Assembly (NCBI GenBank): GCA_013152045.1
Contig: JAADGZ010000096.1
Location: 1-5,173, forward strand
Origin: Gammaproteobacteria bacterium
Lineage (GTDB): Bacteria > Pseudomonadota > Gammaproteobacteria > UBA6429 > Thiohalophilaceae
Length of the DNA stretch: 5,173 nucleotides
Direction of reading: 5' to 3'
In this document: positions 4,567 to 5,173 of the stretch, one piece after another
How the letters are laid out: each line of letters opens with the position of its first letter
Numbering within the stretch: the first letter of the stretch is position 1
Made by a program: the position numbers and the translations under genes
Notes under the pieces: generated by a model
What the model saw: only the letters and a program-made list of their open reading frames with translations
Told to the model about the DNA's origin: nothing
The model's database searches: none

Positions 4567-5173
4567 ATTCAAAAGCAAGGCCATTGTCAGGTGAATACCT
4601 TATTTTTTGCAAACTGGCTTTCCAGTAGGGGTAAACCTGTTCTTTCAAATGCCATTCAACTTCCCCTTGCTGAGGAACAAGATAGCCATTAACACTGATA
4701 TAGTTTGAATAGCTTCCTTTCCAGGGTGTTGATACATATTTTCCAGATACTTCTTTATATCTGGATGGGGTATATGCGGAAATGATCTCACCTTTTTGAT
4801 TGAATTCAAACTCCAATGAGACGCTAATACCGGAATCAGTTATCGTGGCTTTTGCTCTATGATCATCTAATTCCGTCCAGGCAACACCTTGACCTGGAAG
4901 CAACGCTGTTGGAAACCATACCGCCTCAGCCAAATACCTTTGTAATGCGCCTTCATTTAATTCTCGCTGATTTTTAACATCAATCAACGTGAATAGCTTT
5001 AAGATCCTGGCTTTCATTTCCCCCTTTCCTTTGATATAGGAGTCACATACGTTGATTGACAAACCGGGGATAATCGAGATCGATGCGTTCCAGACGAAGG
5101 CTCGGGGGCGGGATGAAAAATATTGTTCCGCTTCCATTTTCGACCATTCTTTTGTGTCAGGATTAGCCCTGAA
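4565..5173 (-). CDS. DUF6544 family protein, 5' end outside the window
   Basis: The reading frame is open to the last base of the window, giving 202 residues with no start that must be accepted. The pattern matches what I know as DUF6544, a family of unknown function: AEQYFSSRPRAFVWNAS near 15-31, PGLSINVCDSYIKGKGEM (36-53), the hallmark LQRYLAEAVWFPTALLP (77-93), DDHRAKATITD (103-113), SLEFEFNQKGEI (119-130), and TPWKGSYSNY (149-158). An ATG at 5135-5137 is in frame, but residues before it (DTKEWSKMEAEQYF) continue the family pattern, so it is internal. Family members are about 250-280 residues with membrane segments near the N-terminus, which would be the missing part. No catalytic motif is known. 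By eye its codons are more AT-rich than those of the cyclase or cupin. Confidence 0.85.
   Translation of the reverse strand, partial: FRANPDTKEWSKMEAEQYFSSRPRAFVWNASISIIPGLSINVCDSYIKGKGEMKARILKLFTLIDVKNQRELNEGALQRYLAEAVWFPTALLPGQGVAWTELDDHRAKATITDSGISVSLEFEFNQKGEIISAYTPSRYKEVSGKYVSTPWKGSYSNYISVNGYLVPQQGEVEWHLKEQVYPYWKASLQKIRYSPDNGLAFE

Overview
The window looks like a stretch of a gammaproteobacterial chromosome of moderate GC. The best lineage clues are the TIGR02647-family small protein, the DUF4202 protein, the WbuC-type cupin and several short dispersed palindromic repeats of the kind that litter proteobacterial genomes. Genus cannot be resolved from the sequence alone. There are eight protein-coding genes, two of them cut by the window edges, plus a repeat-rich intergenic block. 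No rRNA, tRNA, CRISPR array or transposase gene is visible.

Left part (1-653, + strand): the 3' end of a TacA/DUF1778-family antitoxin gene is followed after three bases by a complete TacT-like GNAT acetyltransferase toxin, a type II toxin-antitoxin operon. Next comes about 430 bp without a gene (654-1086), which is crowded with inverted repeats. They are a 9-bp perfect hairpin right after the toxin stop, a ~222-bp MITE-like element (680-901) with 24-bp imperfect terminal inverted repeats and nested palindromes, and a ~95-bp element (949-1043) with 24-bp perfect arms. The right arm of the last element carries the -35 box of a good sigma70-type promoter for the next gene.

Middle part (1087-4005): a TIGR02647 small protein and a DUF4202 protein lie in tandem on the + strand. 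They converge on a membrane-bound GGDEF diguanylate cyclase on the - strand, which has six predicted membrane segments, a GGEEF active site and no RxxD inhibitory site. The cyclase is divergent from a WbuC-family cupin on the + strand, which has a very strong ribosome binding site.

Right part (4006-5173, - strand): a small two-helix membrane protein of unknown function and a DUF6544-family protein whose 5' end lies beyond the window are separated by a palindromic repeat of the GTCATTCCGGCG type and a small hairpin. By eye both genes are more AT-rich than the DUF4202-cyclase-cupin block.

Apart from the toxin-antitoxin pair the genes do not form an obvious pathway. The window reads as ordinary chromosomal housekeeping/hypothetical genes with a repeat-loaded accessory junction next to the TA module. 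I see no convincing new multi-gene system. The most interesting items are the two inverted-repeat elements, especially the one that seems to supply part of a promoter.
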